A stretch of DNA of 64,000 nt from JAYPAN01 sp049597955. GTDB taxonomy: Bacteria > Pseudomonadota > Alphaproteobacteria > RS24. The DNA is taken from positions 1 to 64,000 of the forward strand of contig JBMYND010000005.1 in NCBI GenBank assembly GCA_049597955.1. Reading direction: 5' to 3'. Shown here piece after piece: positions 49,653-56,929 of the stretch. Each line of letters begins with the position of its first letter. Positions within the stretch are counted from its first letter, which is position 1. The translations under genes and the position numbers were made by a program. The notes under the pieces are model-generated. The model was not told the origin of the DNA, made no database searches, and worked only from the letters and a program-made list of their open reading frames with translations.

Positions 49653-50582
49653 TCAGCCATCGCCGAAAGGGGCAGGCAAAAGCGCCAGAACAGCGTCGCG
49701 GTCAAAGCCTTGCTGGCGCAGGTCACGAAACCCGCTATCGCCAGCCTGTTTGGACAAGCGACGCCCATGAATGTCGCGTATCAGCCTATGGTGGAAATAA
49801 TCCGGTTCCGGCAGGTCGAGCAATATTTGTAAAAGCCGGTGAATGGCGGTCGCGGCGGTTAAGTCAGCCCCGCGGGTCACTTGCGTCACATATTGCGCCG
49901 CATCATCAATCACCACGCTTAAATGGTAGCTGGTCGGCACATCTTTGCGGGCAATCACCACATCGCCAAAAGCAGCAGCATCGGCCGATAAGCGTTGCGC
50001 CGCGCCGGTGTTAAGCTCGGTGTAAAATAATGGGCCGCCTTGTTTGCGCTCGGCTTCGGCCAAGGCGCGGTTCATGTCCAGCCGCCAAGCATAGCTGCCG
50101 CCCTCCCACATCAGCTCGCGGCGTTGGCTGTCGGCGATATCACGATACAGGCCGGGATAGACCGGCGCGCCATCCGGATCGCGCGGCCAAGCACCGGCAC
50201 CGCCGGGAAATGCGGCAATCGCCTCGGCAATCTCGCGCCGTGTCGCCCAGCACGGATAGACCAGTCCCATATCGCGCAAGGTTTTCAGCGCCGCGCCATA
50301 GACTTCAAACCGGTCAGACTGGCGCATGACCGGTTGCGGCCAGCTCAGTCCCAGCCACGCCAAATCCTGAAATATGCCATCGATAAAATGCGCCCGCGCG
50401 CGCCCGCTATCAATATCTTCTATGCGCAGCAGCCAAGTCCCACCGGCCTGTGCCGCGCAATGCGCTGCCACCAGGGCAGAATAGGCATGGCCGAGATGCA
50501 ACCAGCCATTCGGGCTGGGCGCAAATCGCGTCACAAATCCATTGCCAACCGGTGCGCTGCTATCGGGTTTTGCTTCCGTCAT
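49653..50582 (-). CDS. gluQ: Glutamyl-Q tRNA(Asp) synthetase
   Basis: A 309-residue truncated glutamyl-tRNA synthetase that glutamylates queuosine in tRNA-Asp. RFAPSPNGWLHLGHAYSAL has the HIGH motif (HLGH); RRLSKQ is the KMSKS equivalent; the anticodon-binding domain is absent. The zinc site normally formed by CxC and a later Cys is mostly lost: the segment reads VYPCWATRREIA and later YPGLYRD, leaving one of the cysteines. It is upstream of mcd by 73 bp on the same strand. Confidence 0.9.
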   Translation of the reverse strand: MTEAKPDSSAPVGNGFVTRFAPSPNGWLHLGHAYSALVAAHCAAQAGGTWLLRIEDIDSGRARAHFIDGIFQDLAWLGLSWPQPVMRQSDRFEVYGAALKTLRDMGLVYPCWATRREIAEAIAAFPGGAGAWPRDPDGAPVYPGLYRDIADSQRRELMWEGGSYAWRLDMNRALAEAERKQGGPLFYTELNTGAAQRLSADAAAFGDVVIARKDVPTSYHLSVVIDDAAQYVTQVTRGADLTAATAIHRLLQILLDLPEPDYFHHRLIRDIHGRRLSKQAGDSGFRDLRQQGFDRDAVLALLPAPFGDG

Positions 50583-50608
50583 CTGCCTTCCTGCTGCATA
50601 ATTGCGTG

Positions 50609-51238
50609 ATGCAAGCATATAAATCGAAAGCTGATTTGCAAAGCGCGGTGCAATGGCTGGCAGGCCGTGATGACCGCCTTGCCCATGCTTATGAGAAATA
50701 TGGTCTGCCGCCTTTGCGCAAACGCGCTGACGGGTTTGACGGCCTGTGCCGCCTGCTTATCAGCCAGCAAGTGTCAACCGCCGCGGCAAGTGCCATACAG
50801 GCCCGCTTTGATGCATTGCTGCCCGATAAATCACCGGCGCAATTGCTGGCTGTGTCGGATGAAGCGCTGGCTGCTTGCGGTGTGTCGCGCCCTAAGCAAC
50901 GCTATTTGCGCGGGCTGGCGCGGGCAATAATTGAGGAGGGGCTTAATCTCACCGCCCTGCGCCGCGCTGAGGATGACCGCGTGTTTGACGCATTGACCGC
51001 ATTGACCGGCATTGGCCCGTGGACGGCGGATTGCTATTTATTGTTCTGCCTTGGCCGACCCGACCGGTTTCCGGCCGGCGATTTGGCCTTGCAGCAAGCC
51101 TATAAAATGCTCTATCGGCGCAATAACCGTCCCGATACCGCCGAATTGGCGGTTTTGGCAGAAGTCTGGCAACCGCATCGGGCGGCGGCGGCGCGGCTGC
51201 TATGGACATATTATAATGGTGAATTAGGCAGCCAATAA
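50609..51238 (+). CDS. AlkA-like DNA-3-methyladenine glycosylase
   Basis: A 209-residue HhH-GPD base-excision glycosylase. DGFDGLCRLLISQQVSTAAA starts the domain, LTGIGPWTADCYLLF is the helix-hairpin-helix and PAGDLALQQAYKML holds the catalytic Asp. It lacks the N-terminal beta domain of E. coli AlkA. A CATAAT hexamer ends 6 nt before the ATG, hinting at a leaderless mRNA, though no -35 lies at normal spacing. It is divergent from gluQ, 26 bp away. Confidence 0.85.
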   Translation: MQAYKSKADLQSAVQWLAGRDDRLAHAYEKYGLPPLRKRADGFDGLCRLLISQQVSTAAASAIQARFDALLPDKSPAQLLAVSDEALAACGVSRPKQRYLRGLARAIIEEGLNLTALRRAEDDRVFDALTALTGIGPWTADCYLLFCLGRPDRFPAGDLALQQAYKMLYRRNNRPDTAELAVLAEVWQPHRAAAARLLWTYYNGELGSQ

Positions 51239-51263
51239 GTCCCGAGCGGCACAATTATAACGT

Positions 51264-51332
51264 GTGACCTTTGGTCACTTGAAGGGATAAAGCAAAATAC
51301 GCAAGTCTAACGTGTAACAATTCTTTATTGTT
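51264..51332. promoter_or_regulatory. Two inverted repeats between the AlkA-like and HNH genes
   Basis: GTGACC-TTT-GGTCAC (51264-51278) and AACAAT-N5-ATTGTT (51316-51332) are perfect palindromes in the 206-bp gap. A nine-base near-repeat, AACGTGTGA/AACGTGTAA, precedes each. No T-tract follows, so they look more like operators than terminators. The rest of the gap shows no gene. Confidence 0.35.
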
Positions 51333-51444
51333 TTGGGGCATAATAAATATGCGGCATGATTCGGAGCCATGCCGGCACAAGAGCAGAAAGACAGCGCAAA
51401 CAGATGGGGCAAACAGACGGAAAGCACTGATAGGAAGCCGTGAC

Positions 51445-52047
51445 ATGCAGACAAGCCGACCTGACATCACCGATTATGTAAAGGCCAGCCCGCCTGACTT
51501 CAAAAACCCTGAAAGCTGTCCGGCGCTGGTTCTCAATGCCGATTTTCGCCCGCTCAGCTATTACCCGCTATCGCTTTGGTCATGGCAGGATACGCTCAAG
51601 GCGGTGTTTCTCGACCGGGTGAACATTGTCTCGGAATATGACACAGTGGTTCACTCGCCCTCGACCGATTTTGTGCTGCCCTCGGTTGTGTCGCTGAAAA
51701 CCTATGTCAAACCGCCGCGCTTTCCCGCCTTTACCCGTTTTAATGTTTTTCTGCGCGACGGGTTTTCCTGCCAATATTGCGGCGCGCCGCAAGATTTGAC
51801 TTTTGACCATGTGATACCGCGTCGTGCCGGTGGCCGCACAACTTGGGAAAATGTCGTTGCAGCCTGCTCGCCATGCAATCTACGAAAAGGCGGGCGCATG
51901 CCGAAACAGGCAAGCATGTTTCCGCGCAATAAACCGCGCCAGCCCAGCGTCTATGAATTGCACGAAAATGGTCGGCGCTTCCCACCCAATTACTGCCATG
52001 AAAGCTGGCAGGATTATCTTTATTGGGACACGGAACTGGAGCCGTAA
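51445..52047 (+). CDS. HNH endonuclease-family protein
   Basis: A 200-residue protein common in Alphaproteobacteria. VLNADFRPLSYYPLSLWSWQ, KAVFLDRVNIVSEYD and SVVSLKTYVKPPRFPAFTRF precede an HNH core: RDGFSCQYCG (first zinc knuckle), LTFDHVIPRRAGG (His) and TTWENVVAACSPCNLRKG (Asn, second CxxC). Zinc-bound HNH nuclease fold; biological target unknown. The start at 51445 follows GGAAG; the frame extends upstream without support. Confidence 0.85.
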   Translation: MQTSRPDITDYVKASPPDFKNPESCPALVLNADFRPLSYYPLSLWSWQDTLKAVFLDRVNIVSEYDTVVHSPSTDFVLPSVVSLKTYVKPPRFPAFTRFNVFLRDGFSCQYCGAPQDLTFDHVIPRRAGGRTTWENVVAACSPCNLRKGGRMPKQASMFPRNKPRQPSVYELHENGRRFPPNYCHESWQDYLYWDTELEP

Positions 52048-52067
52048 GGCGGCCAAGCAGGCAAGCG

Positions 52068-52595
52068 TCAGTATTTTTCCGACAGTTTAATTGCCGCACG
52101 ACAGCCCATGCGGATAATTTGCGACATTAGCGGATAGGCTGGTGCCTGTTCGGCCCCCTCGGCCAAAGCGGTTTCGCGATGCGCGGCCTCATCAGCACGG
52201 AAGGCTTCGATTTTCTCGCGCAATTCCGGCGCGGCATCTGCCGCCTCCAGCTCGGCCAATTGCTGCGCATAATGGGCGTCAATTTCCGTCTCAACCGCCG
52301 CCGTGCAGGCCATGGCAGCTTTTTCGCCCATTAGCGCGGTTGCCGCGCCAAGCGCAAATCCGGCCATATCCCAAAATGGCGAAAACACGGTCGGGCGCAC
52401 ATCACGCGCGATGATTTGCGCGTCAAAATAGCTGAGATGCGCCTGCTCTTGCTCGGCCATATGTTCAATAAGCTTGACGGTTTCCTGTTTATCGGACTGG
52501 CGGCCAAATATGGCCAATTGCCCGTCATAAATGCGCGTCGCCCCATGCTCACCGGCATGGTCAACCCGTATCATTTGCTTAATGCGCTCATCCAT
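52068..52595 (-). CDS. coq7: Ubiquinone hydroxylase Coq7 (demethoxyubiquinone monooxygenase)
   Basis: A 175-residue carboxylate-bridged di-iron enzyme, penultimate step of ubiquinone synthesis. RVDHAGEHGATRIYDGQLA gives the first Glu; HMAEQEQAHL and FRADEAAHRE are the EXXH ligand motifs; AVETEIDAHY supplies a further Glu. The ATG at 52595 overlaps the dsbB stop by 8 bp; a start at 52616 is less likely. Third gene of yqaA-dsbB-coq7. Confidence 0.9.
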   Translation of the reverse strand: MDERIKQMIRVDHAGEHGATRIYDGQLAIFGRQSDKQETVKLIEHMAEQEQAHLSYFDAQIIARDVRPTVFSPFWDMAGFALGAATALMGEKAAMACTAAVETEIDAHYAQQLAELEAADAAPELREKIEAFRADEAAHRETALAEGAEQAPAYPLMSQIIRMGCRAAIKLSEKY

Positions 52596-53106
52596 TTTTT
52601 CGTTTCCCGTCGCCAAAGGCAGCCATAAAACCCAGCCCTGCCAAAATCAGACAGACCACACCATTATAACCGGCCAGCGAAATGCCGAAAAGGGTGAAGG
52701 CTGCTTCATCACAGCGCACCAGCTTGCCGGCATCAAGCGCCTGCATAAGCTGGTTTATCGTGTCAAAGCTCTGTTGTGCCCCTTGTGCGCAAGCAGCAGG
52801 GCCGGGCCACAGCCCATATTCAACACCGGCATGGTAAAAGGCGAGGAGCGCACCGGCCAGAAATATCATACCGACCGGCGCCATCAGCCCGCGCGCGGCA
52901 ATTGGCGACAGCCGGTGAAGCAAAAGCGCGAATGCGGTTAATGGCAATGCCGCATAATAAGGCCATCTTTGTTTCAGGCATAAATCGCAAGGTATCAGCC
53001 CGCCAATATGCTGCATGGCCAAAGCAGCGATAAGGGTCGCCAAGCCAATGACCAGCACGCTGCCTGCCAAGCGGGCAAAGCCCGATAGTGCCGCGCGCGT
53101 GGCCAT
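52588..53106 (-). CDS. dsbB: Disulfide bond formation protein DsbB
   Basis: A 172-residue four-helix membrane protein that reoxidises DsbA using ubiquinone. The first periplasmic pair is in GGLIPCDLCLKQRWPYY; the second pair is Cys in PAACAQG and VRCDEAAF. The ATG overlaps the upstream yqaA stop as TAATG. Confidence 0.85.
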   Translation of the reverse strand: MATRAALSGFARLAGSVLVIGLATLIAALAMQHIGGLIPCDLCLKQRWPYYAALPLTAFALLLHRLSPIAARGLMAPVGMIFLAGALLAFYHAGVEYGLWPGPAACAQGAQQSFDTINQLMQALDAGKLVRCDEAAFTLFGISLAGYNGVVCLILAGLGFMAAFGDGKRKNG

Positions 53107-53687
53107 TATCCTGCCCGCCCCAGCAAAATAAACCCGCCTGCCAGCAAAATAACAAAAGCCGCACTCAGCCAGCCAAAATAGCGGTCGATAAACAATTTCA
53201 CTTGCGGCCCGGCCCAATAGACCAGACCGGCCACGGCGAAAAACCGGATACCGCGCCCAACCAGGCTGGTGACAAAAAACGGCACAATTGCCAGACCGGC
53301 AACACCGCTGGCAATGGTGGCGACTTTGAAAGGCAAAAAGCTGATGGCGGCGGCCAGCACAATCAGCACGCCCCATTCATCATAAAAGGCGGTGAATTGG
53401 TCAAACGCCGCAGCGCCGCCATAAAGCGCGATAATCGGTTCGCCCAGCATGTCCCAGAAAAACGCGCCAATCACATAGCCGAGCAGCGCGCCAAAAGCCG
53501 AGGCCAGCGTGCAAATAGCGGCATGGAAAAAGGCCCGTGCGCGGTCGGCCAGCGCCATGGGTATCAGCATCACATCGGGCGGGATGGGAAATACCGAGCT
53601 TTCAATAAAGGACAGGCCAGCCAGCCCCCAAACGGCGTGGCGATGGCCGGAAAGCGCCAATGTCTTGTCGTAAAGTTTGCGTAACAT
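53106..53687 (-). CDS. YqaA/DedA-family membrane protein
   Basis: A 193-residue SNARE-associated (DedA) protein with five to six hydrophobic segments. FIESSVFPIPPDVMLIPMAL is the conserved E-x-S/F-P-x-P-P/E motif, and FLPFKVATIASGVAGLAIVP the second re-entrant motif. Such proteins affect membrane lipid balance. The ATG at 53687 follows a normal family N-terminus (MLRKLYDKTLALSGHRHAVW); the frame extends back through the tRNA gene and is rejected there. Confidence 0.85.
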   Translation of the reverse strand: MLRKLYDKTLALSGHRHAVWGLAGLSFIESSVFPIPPDVMLIPMALADRARAFFHAAICTLASAFGALLGYVIGAFFWDMLGEPIIALYGGAAAFDQFTAFYDEWGVLIVLAAAISFLPFKVATIASGVAGLAIVPFFVTSLVGRGIRFFAVAGLVYWAGPQVKLFIDRYFGWLSAAFVILLAGGFILLGRAG

Positions 53688-53775
53688 GGCGCTCAAACTA
53701 CCCTGCGCGGGGCATCCCGCAAAGCCATTTTTCGCCGCATGCAGATGCCGCATAAAGATGATTGACAGATGAATG

Positions 53776-53804
53776 TTGACCGGCGCGCGATAATCGGGCA
53801 TGTA
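53776..53804 (+). promoter_or_regulatory. Weak promoter candidate for tRNA-Leu
   Basis: TTGACC (53776-53781) and CATGTA (53799-53804) have a 17-bp spacer and would start transcription about 13 nt before the tRNA. The -10 match is poor. Confidence 0.35.
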
Positions 53805-53823
53805 ACGGCTGACTTTCGGGTCG

Positions 53824-53910
53824 GCCCTCGTGGCGGAATTGGTAGACGCGACGGATTCAAAATCCGTTGCCTTCACGGGCGTGTCAGTTCGAGTCTGACC
53901 GAGGGCACCA
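53824..53910 (+). tRNA. tRNA-Leu (anticodon CAA)
   Basis: An 87-nt tRNA with encoded CCA. The acceptor stem pairs GCCCTCG with CGAGGGC. The anticodon stem ACGGA/TCCGT encloses the loop TTCAAAA, anticodon CAA at 53858-53860, reading UUG. A long variable arm (TTGCCTTCACGGGCGT) and GGTTCGAGTCC-like T arm (AGTTCGAGTCT) fit a class II leucine tRNA. Confidence 0.97.
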
Positions 53911-53962
53911 TTCCCGTATAAATGACAAAACGCTTCAACAAATGGCGCTTCGGGAAATGGCG

Positions 53963-54313
53963 TTAAAGCCATTTGGCGAAAGGCGCTGTATCGACACCTT
54001 GCGGCACATACCATTTCTTGACGTCGCCATCCCAACGCCCGCCCAGCGCCTTACATTCTTCTTTTTCGTCAAATGGGCAATTCAGATAGATGCGGTCGCC
54101 CGCTTCTGCGCTTGGCGCATTGACACTATCGGCTGCGTTGCGCGGCTCCGGCCTGTTTTCCGATACCCCGTCCTGCATCCATTGGGCAAAAGGCGCATCA
54201 TCCATATCGTCGGTAATATACCATTTGCGCGCATCGCCATCCCATCGCCCGCCCAGCGCCTTGCAGGCATCTTTTTCTTCAAAAGGACAATTCAGGTAAA
54301 TGCGTTCGGCCAT
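53963..54313 (-). CDS. Tandem DUF5710-domain protein
   Basis: A 116-residue protein made of two nearly identical domains. Each holds IYLNCPF(E/D)EK, CKALGGRWDGD and KWY(I/V), ending in PFA(Q/K)W. The halves are joined by a linker rich in Glu, Asn and Ala. DUF5710 is usually a single domain attached to DNA-handling enzymes such as topoisomerase or primase-related proteins, or standing alone. Here it is duplicated and alone. Function unknown; nucleic-acid binding is a guess. Confidence 0.7.
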   Translation of the reverse strand: MAERIYLNCPFEEKDACKALGGRWDGDARKWYITDDMDDAPFAQWMQDGVSENRPEPRNAADSVNAPSAEAGDRIYLNCPFDEKEECKALGGRWDGDVKKWYVPQGVDTAPFAKWL

Positions 54314-54486
54314 GATATTTCTCCAATTTCTGTTACCGGACTATGGGTCGGGCGCGGCAAATAGTAAAGCTGCTTTATGCGCAAGGCATTTTCCGACATG
54401 ATACGGGGCAGATTGACGCAATGAAAAGCGCTTGGCAGGCGCGCGCGCAAAGATTACAGTGCTGGCACAGATATAGGAGAAAGACC

Positions 54487-55215
54487 ATGGCCAAACCGGG
54501 TCGTTTCCGCCGCGTTATGACGGCGCTGAATAAATTGATTGCTGACAAGGAAGACACCAAGCAAGTCTTTGTGATTCTTGAGGCAATGGCCGGTAATTCC
54601 GGCTTGCGTTCATGGCGGCGCTTCAAAAAAGCGGCGACCGCCAAGGCGATTTTATCGGCTGACCGCCCGCTTATGGCGCATTTAATGGATCGCGAGGCGC
54701 TGGCTGCCATGCCGGAAGGCTCGCTGGGGCGCGCCTATCACCGTTTCACCGAATTGGAGCAAATCACCGCTGATGGTCTGGTGGATGCCAGTGTGGAAGG
54801 GCGCGAGGAAACCCGCGAAATGACGCCGGAGCAGGTTATTTTTCACGAGCGCCAGCGCGATGCCCATGATTTATGGCATGTGGTCACCGGCTATGGCCGC
54901 GACCCGTTGGGTGAATTGTCGCTGCTGGCTGTGACATGGCGGCAATTGGGCAATCTCGGCATTTTGATGATTATTGGCATGGGCTATTATGTGTCGCGCA
55001 AGGAATCGCCGGAGTTGAAAATCGGTGCCGCTTTGCGCGAGGGCTTTCGGCGCGGCAAACGGGGCCAATGGCTGCCTGCTGCCCATTGGGAAGAATTGCT
55101 GCCACGCCCGCTGGAGGAAGTGCGCGCCGAGCTTGGCTTTGCCCGCCCGGACAAATATCGCGCTGTGATTGCCGGTGCTGCCGATTTGCAGACCGCCGGG
55201 CTTCCGGCTGAATAA
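54487..55215 (+). CDS. Coq4-family ubiquinone biosynthesis protein
   Basis: A 242-residue protein. The Coq4 signature HDLWHVVTGYGRD (HDxxH-x6-D) binds metal in the ubiquinone C1-modification step and scaffolds the Coq complex. Other blocks: FHERQRDAHD and AALREGFRRGKRGQWL. The start at 54487 has AGGAGAAAG; the earlier in-frame ATG at 54421 is unsupported. It lies near coq7, but with the tRNA between. Confidence 0.85.
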   Translation: MAKPGRFRRVMTALNKLIADKEDTKQVFVILEAMAGNSGLRSWRRFKKAATAKAILSADRPLMAHLMDREALAAMPEGSLGRAYHRFTELEQITADGLVDASVEGREETREMTPEQVIFHERQRDAHDLWHVVTGYGRDPLGELSLLAVTWRQLGNLGILMIIGMGYYVSRKESPELKIGAALREGFRRGKRGQWLPAAHWEELLPRPLEEVRAELGFARPDKYRAVIAGAADLQTAGLPAE

Positions 55216-55254
55216 GGCGGCGCTTTCGGGCGCATCCCTTATGCCAATTGCAAA

Positions 55255-55602
55255 ATGACTGTTACCCTTTACGGCATCCCCAATTGCGACACGGTGAAGA
55301 AAGCCCGTAAATGGCTGGACGCACAGGGCATTGACCATGTGTTCCATGATTTCCGCAAAGCCGGGCTGGACGCAAAGAAACTGGCCTATTGGCTCGACCA
55401 TGTGGATATGGATGTTTTGCTCAACCGGCGCGGCACCAGTTGGCGCAAGCTGTCGGAGGCTGACAAGGCGCGCGATGATGTGGCGCATTTGACCGCGCTG
55501 ATGCTCGACAATCCAACGCTGGTGAAACGCCCGGTTTGCGAAAAAGACGGCGTGGTGACGGTCGGCTTTACCGCGCAAGTGCAAGATATTCTGGCCGGTT
55601 AA
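55255..55602 (+). CDS. ArsC/Spx-family protein (YffB type)
   Basis: A 115-residue thioredoxin-fold protein: VTLYGIPNCDTVKKARKWL carries a single Cys rather than a CxxC pair, and FHDFRKAGLDAKKLAYWL, LLNRRGTSWRKL and LVKRPVCEKDG are typical of YffB. The family is glutathione-dependent reductase-like and not proven arsenate reductase. It ends 4 bp into the convergent TusA-like gene. Confidence 0.85.
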   Translation: MTVTLYGIPNCDTVKKARKWLDAQGIDHVFHDFRKAGLDAKKLAYWLDHVDMDVLLNRRGTSWRKLSEADKARDDVAHLTALMLDNPTLVKRPVCEKDGVVTVGFTAQVQDILAG

Positions 55603-55844
55603 TCGGCCGCTTTTTCTATCTCGAAAATATATAAATCAGCGCCGCCCGGGCCTGCGCCCTTATGCTGGCGGGTGGCGACAATAATATGGCCGTGCTGACC
55701 GGCAAAATGCGGCACGTCGATTTGTGCCATTGGGTCGGTCGCGTGCAGGGTCAGATGGCTTTGCGCCGGACAGTCACGCAAAGCCGCCTGCAAGCGCAAA
55801 ACCGGCATGGGGCAGTTCAGCCCGGTGGCGTCAATAAGCGTCAT
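55599..55844 (-). CDS. TusA-like sulfur carrier protein
   Basis: An 81-residue protein with DATGLNCPMPVLRLQ, the conserved CPxP motif whose Cys carries persulfide. Used in tRNA thiolation, molybdenum cofactor synthesis or sulfur trafficking. Its ATG overlaps the stop of the metallo-beta-lactamase-fold gene (TGATG), so the two are coupled, which suggests sulfur chemistry for that enzyme. Confidence 0.85.
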   Translation of the reverse strand: MTLIDATGLNCPMPVLRLQAALRDCPAQSHLTLHATDPMAQIDVPHFAGQHGHIIVATRQHKGAGPGGADLYIFEIEKAAD

Positions 55845-56833
55845 CAGGACAATATGGCCGTATTCGGGCCTTGCGGGCGGGCTGTCGCATATTCGGCCAT
55901 GCCGGCAAATAATTCGGCGATTTCCGGACGTTCCTGCGCGCCAAATTCATGGAATAAGGTCGCGCAATTAACGATGATGCGCTCGCGGTCGCCCCAATCG
56001 TCAAACACGCCCAGCGCAATATCGAAAGCGGCTTCTTTATAGCTCATGCCCGCCTCATAGCGCCGCCGCGCCTCATTGCGCATGGTGACCAGATAATGGC
56101 GCACTTCCTCTACCCCGGCGCGCGTGGTGATAGGCCCATGCCCCGGCACAATTGTTTCCACATCCATGGCGATGATTTTATCGCAAGCGTCAATCCAGTT
56201 CTGCACCGGCCCTTCCCAGATAATCGGGTGGCCGCCAATGAACAAAATATCACCCGTATAGACCGTGCGGTCGGCCGGCACATGCACCAGCGTATCGCCC
56301 GGCGTATGGGCCGGGCCGACATGCAATAAATGAATATCCTTGTCGCCCAATTTAATGGTGGTGTCGCCGTCAATCAGCGTATCGGGCATTTTTTGGGTCA
56401 CAGATTTGAAGTCAAACGGGCCAAAGCAGCTTTCAATATATTTGCCCAAATCGCCCAGCTCCGGTGCGGCATCCAAAAAGCCCTGCACCAGCGCCGGAGG
56501 CTCTGCGGCCATATGCTCTGCCGTGGCACGATGGGCAATGATTTGCGCATCCGGGCAACAGCAATTGCCATTGCAATGGTCGCCATTATGATGGGTGTTA
56601 ATCACTTTATTGACCTGCTTGGCGGCGCTTTCAGCATCGGCATAGGCGGCCAGCATGTCTTGGGTCAGCGGCACGTCAAACAGCGTATCGACCACCAAAG
56701 CCTGGTCGTCATCAACAATCAGGCCGGAATTCGACCAGCCCCAGCCGCCATCGGGTTGCAGCCATGCATAGGCACCGTCGCCAATTTGATGCAGGCCTTT
56801 TGTATAGGTGAATTTCGGATGCGCCAGACTCAT
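55844..56833 (-). CDS. Metallo-beta-lactamase-fold hydrolase
   Basis: A 329-residue enzyme. The metal motif reads HHNGDH (81-86), with Asn where the HxHxDH motif has its second His. GPAHTPGDTLVHVP (a further His), YTGDILFIGGHPIIWEG and VPGHGPITT (His) complete the site. A CCC triplet follows the motif at 91-93. It may be a quinoprotein-relay, thioesterase or sulfur-related hydrolase; coupling to a TusA-like gene hints at the last. GGAGGG precedes the start at 56833. Confidence 0.75.
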   Translation of the reverse strand: MSLAHPKFTYTKGLHQIGDGAYAWLQPDGGWGWSNSGLIVDDDQALVVDTLFDVPLTQDMLAAYADAESAAKQVNKVINTHHNGDHCNGNCCCPDAQIIAHRATAEHMAAEPPALVQGFLDAAPELGDLGKYIESCFGPFDFKSVTQKMPDTLIDGDTTIKLGDKDIHLLHVGPAHTPGDTLVHVPADRTVYTGDILFIGGHPIIWEGPVQNWIDACDKIIAMDVETIVPGHGPITTRAGVEEVRHYLVTMRNEARRRYEAGMSYKEAAFDIALGVFDDWGDRERIIVNCATLFHEFGAQERPEIAELFAGMAEYATARPQGPNTAILS

Positions 56834-56929
56834 TTTTCCCTCCATCTCCGACAAACAGCTTAAGCGCAAACACGGGCTTTACATAGCTTTATCTCGCGAT
56901 AAACTTGACCCACAAAGAGGGAGCTTGTG

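Noticed and set aside
49580..49768. N-terminal extension of the acyl-CoA dehydrogenase
   Set aside because: The extra residues overlap the end of gluQ, look non-coding, and exceed the normal Mcd length.
53688..54035. Longer YqaA start reaching back through the tRNA
   Set aside because: The extension is read across the antisense of tRNA-Leu; the family N-terminus begins at 53687.
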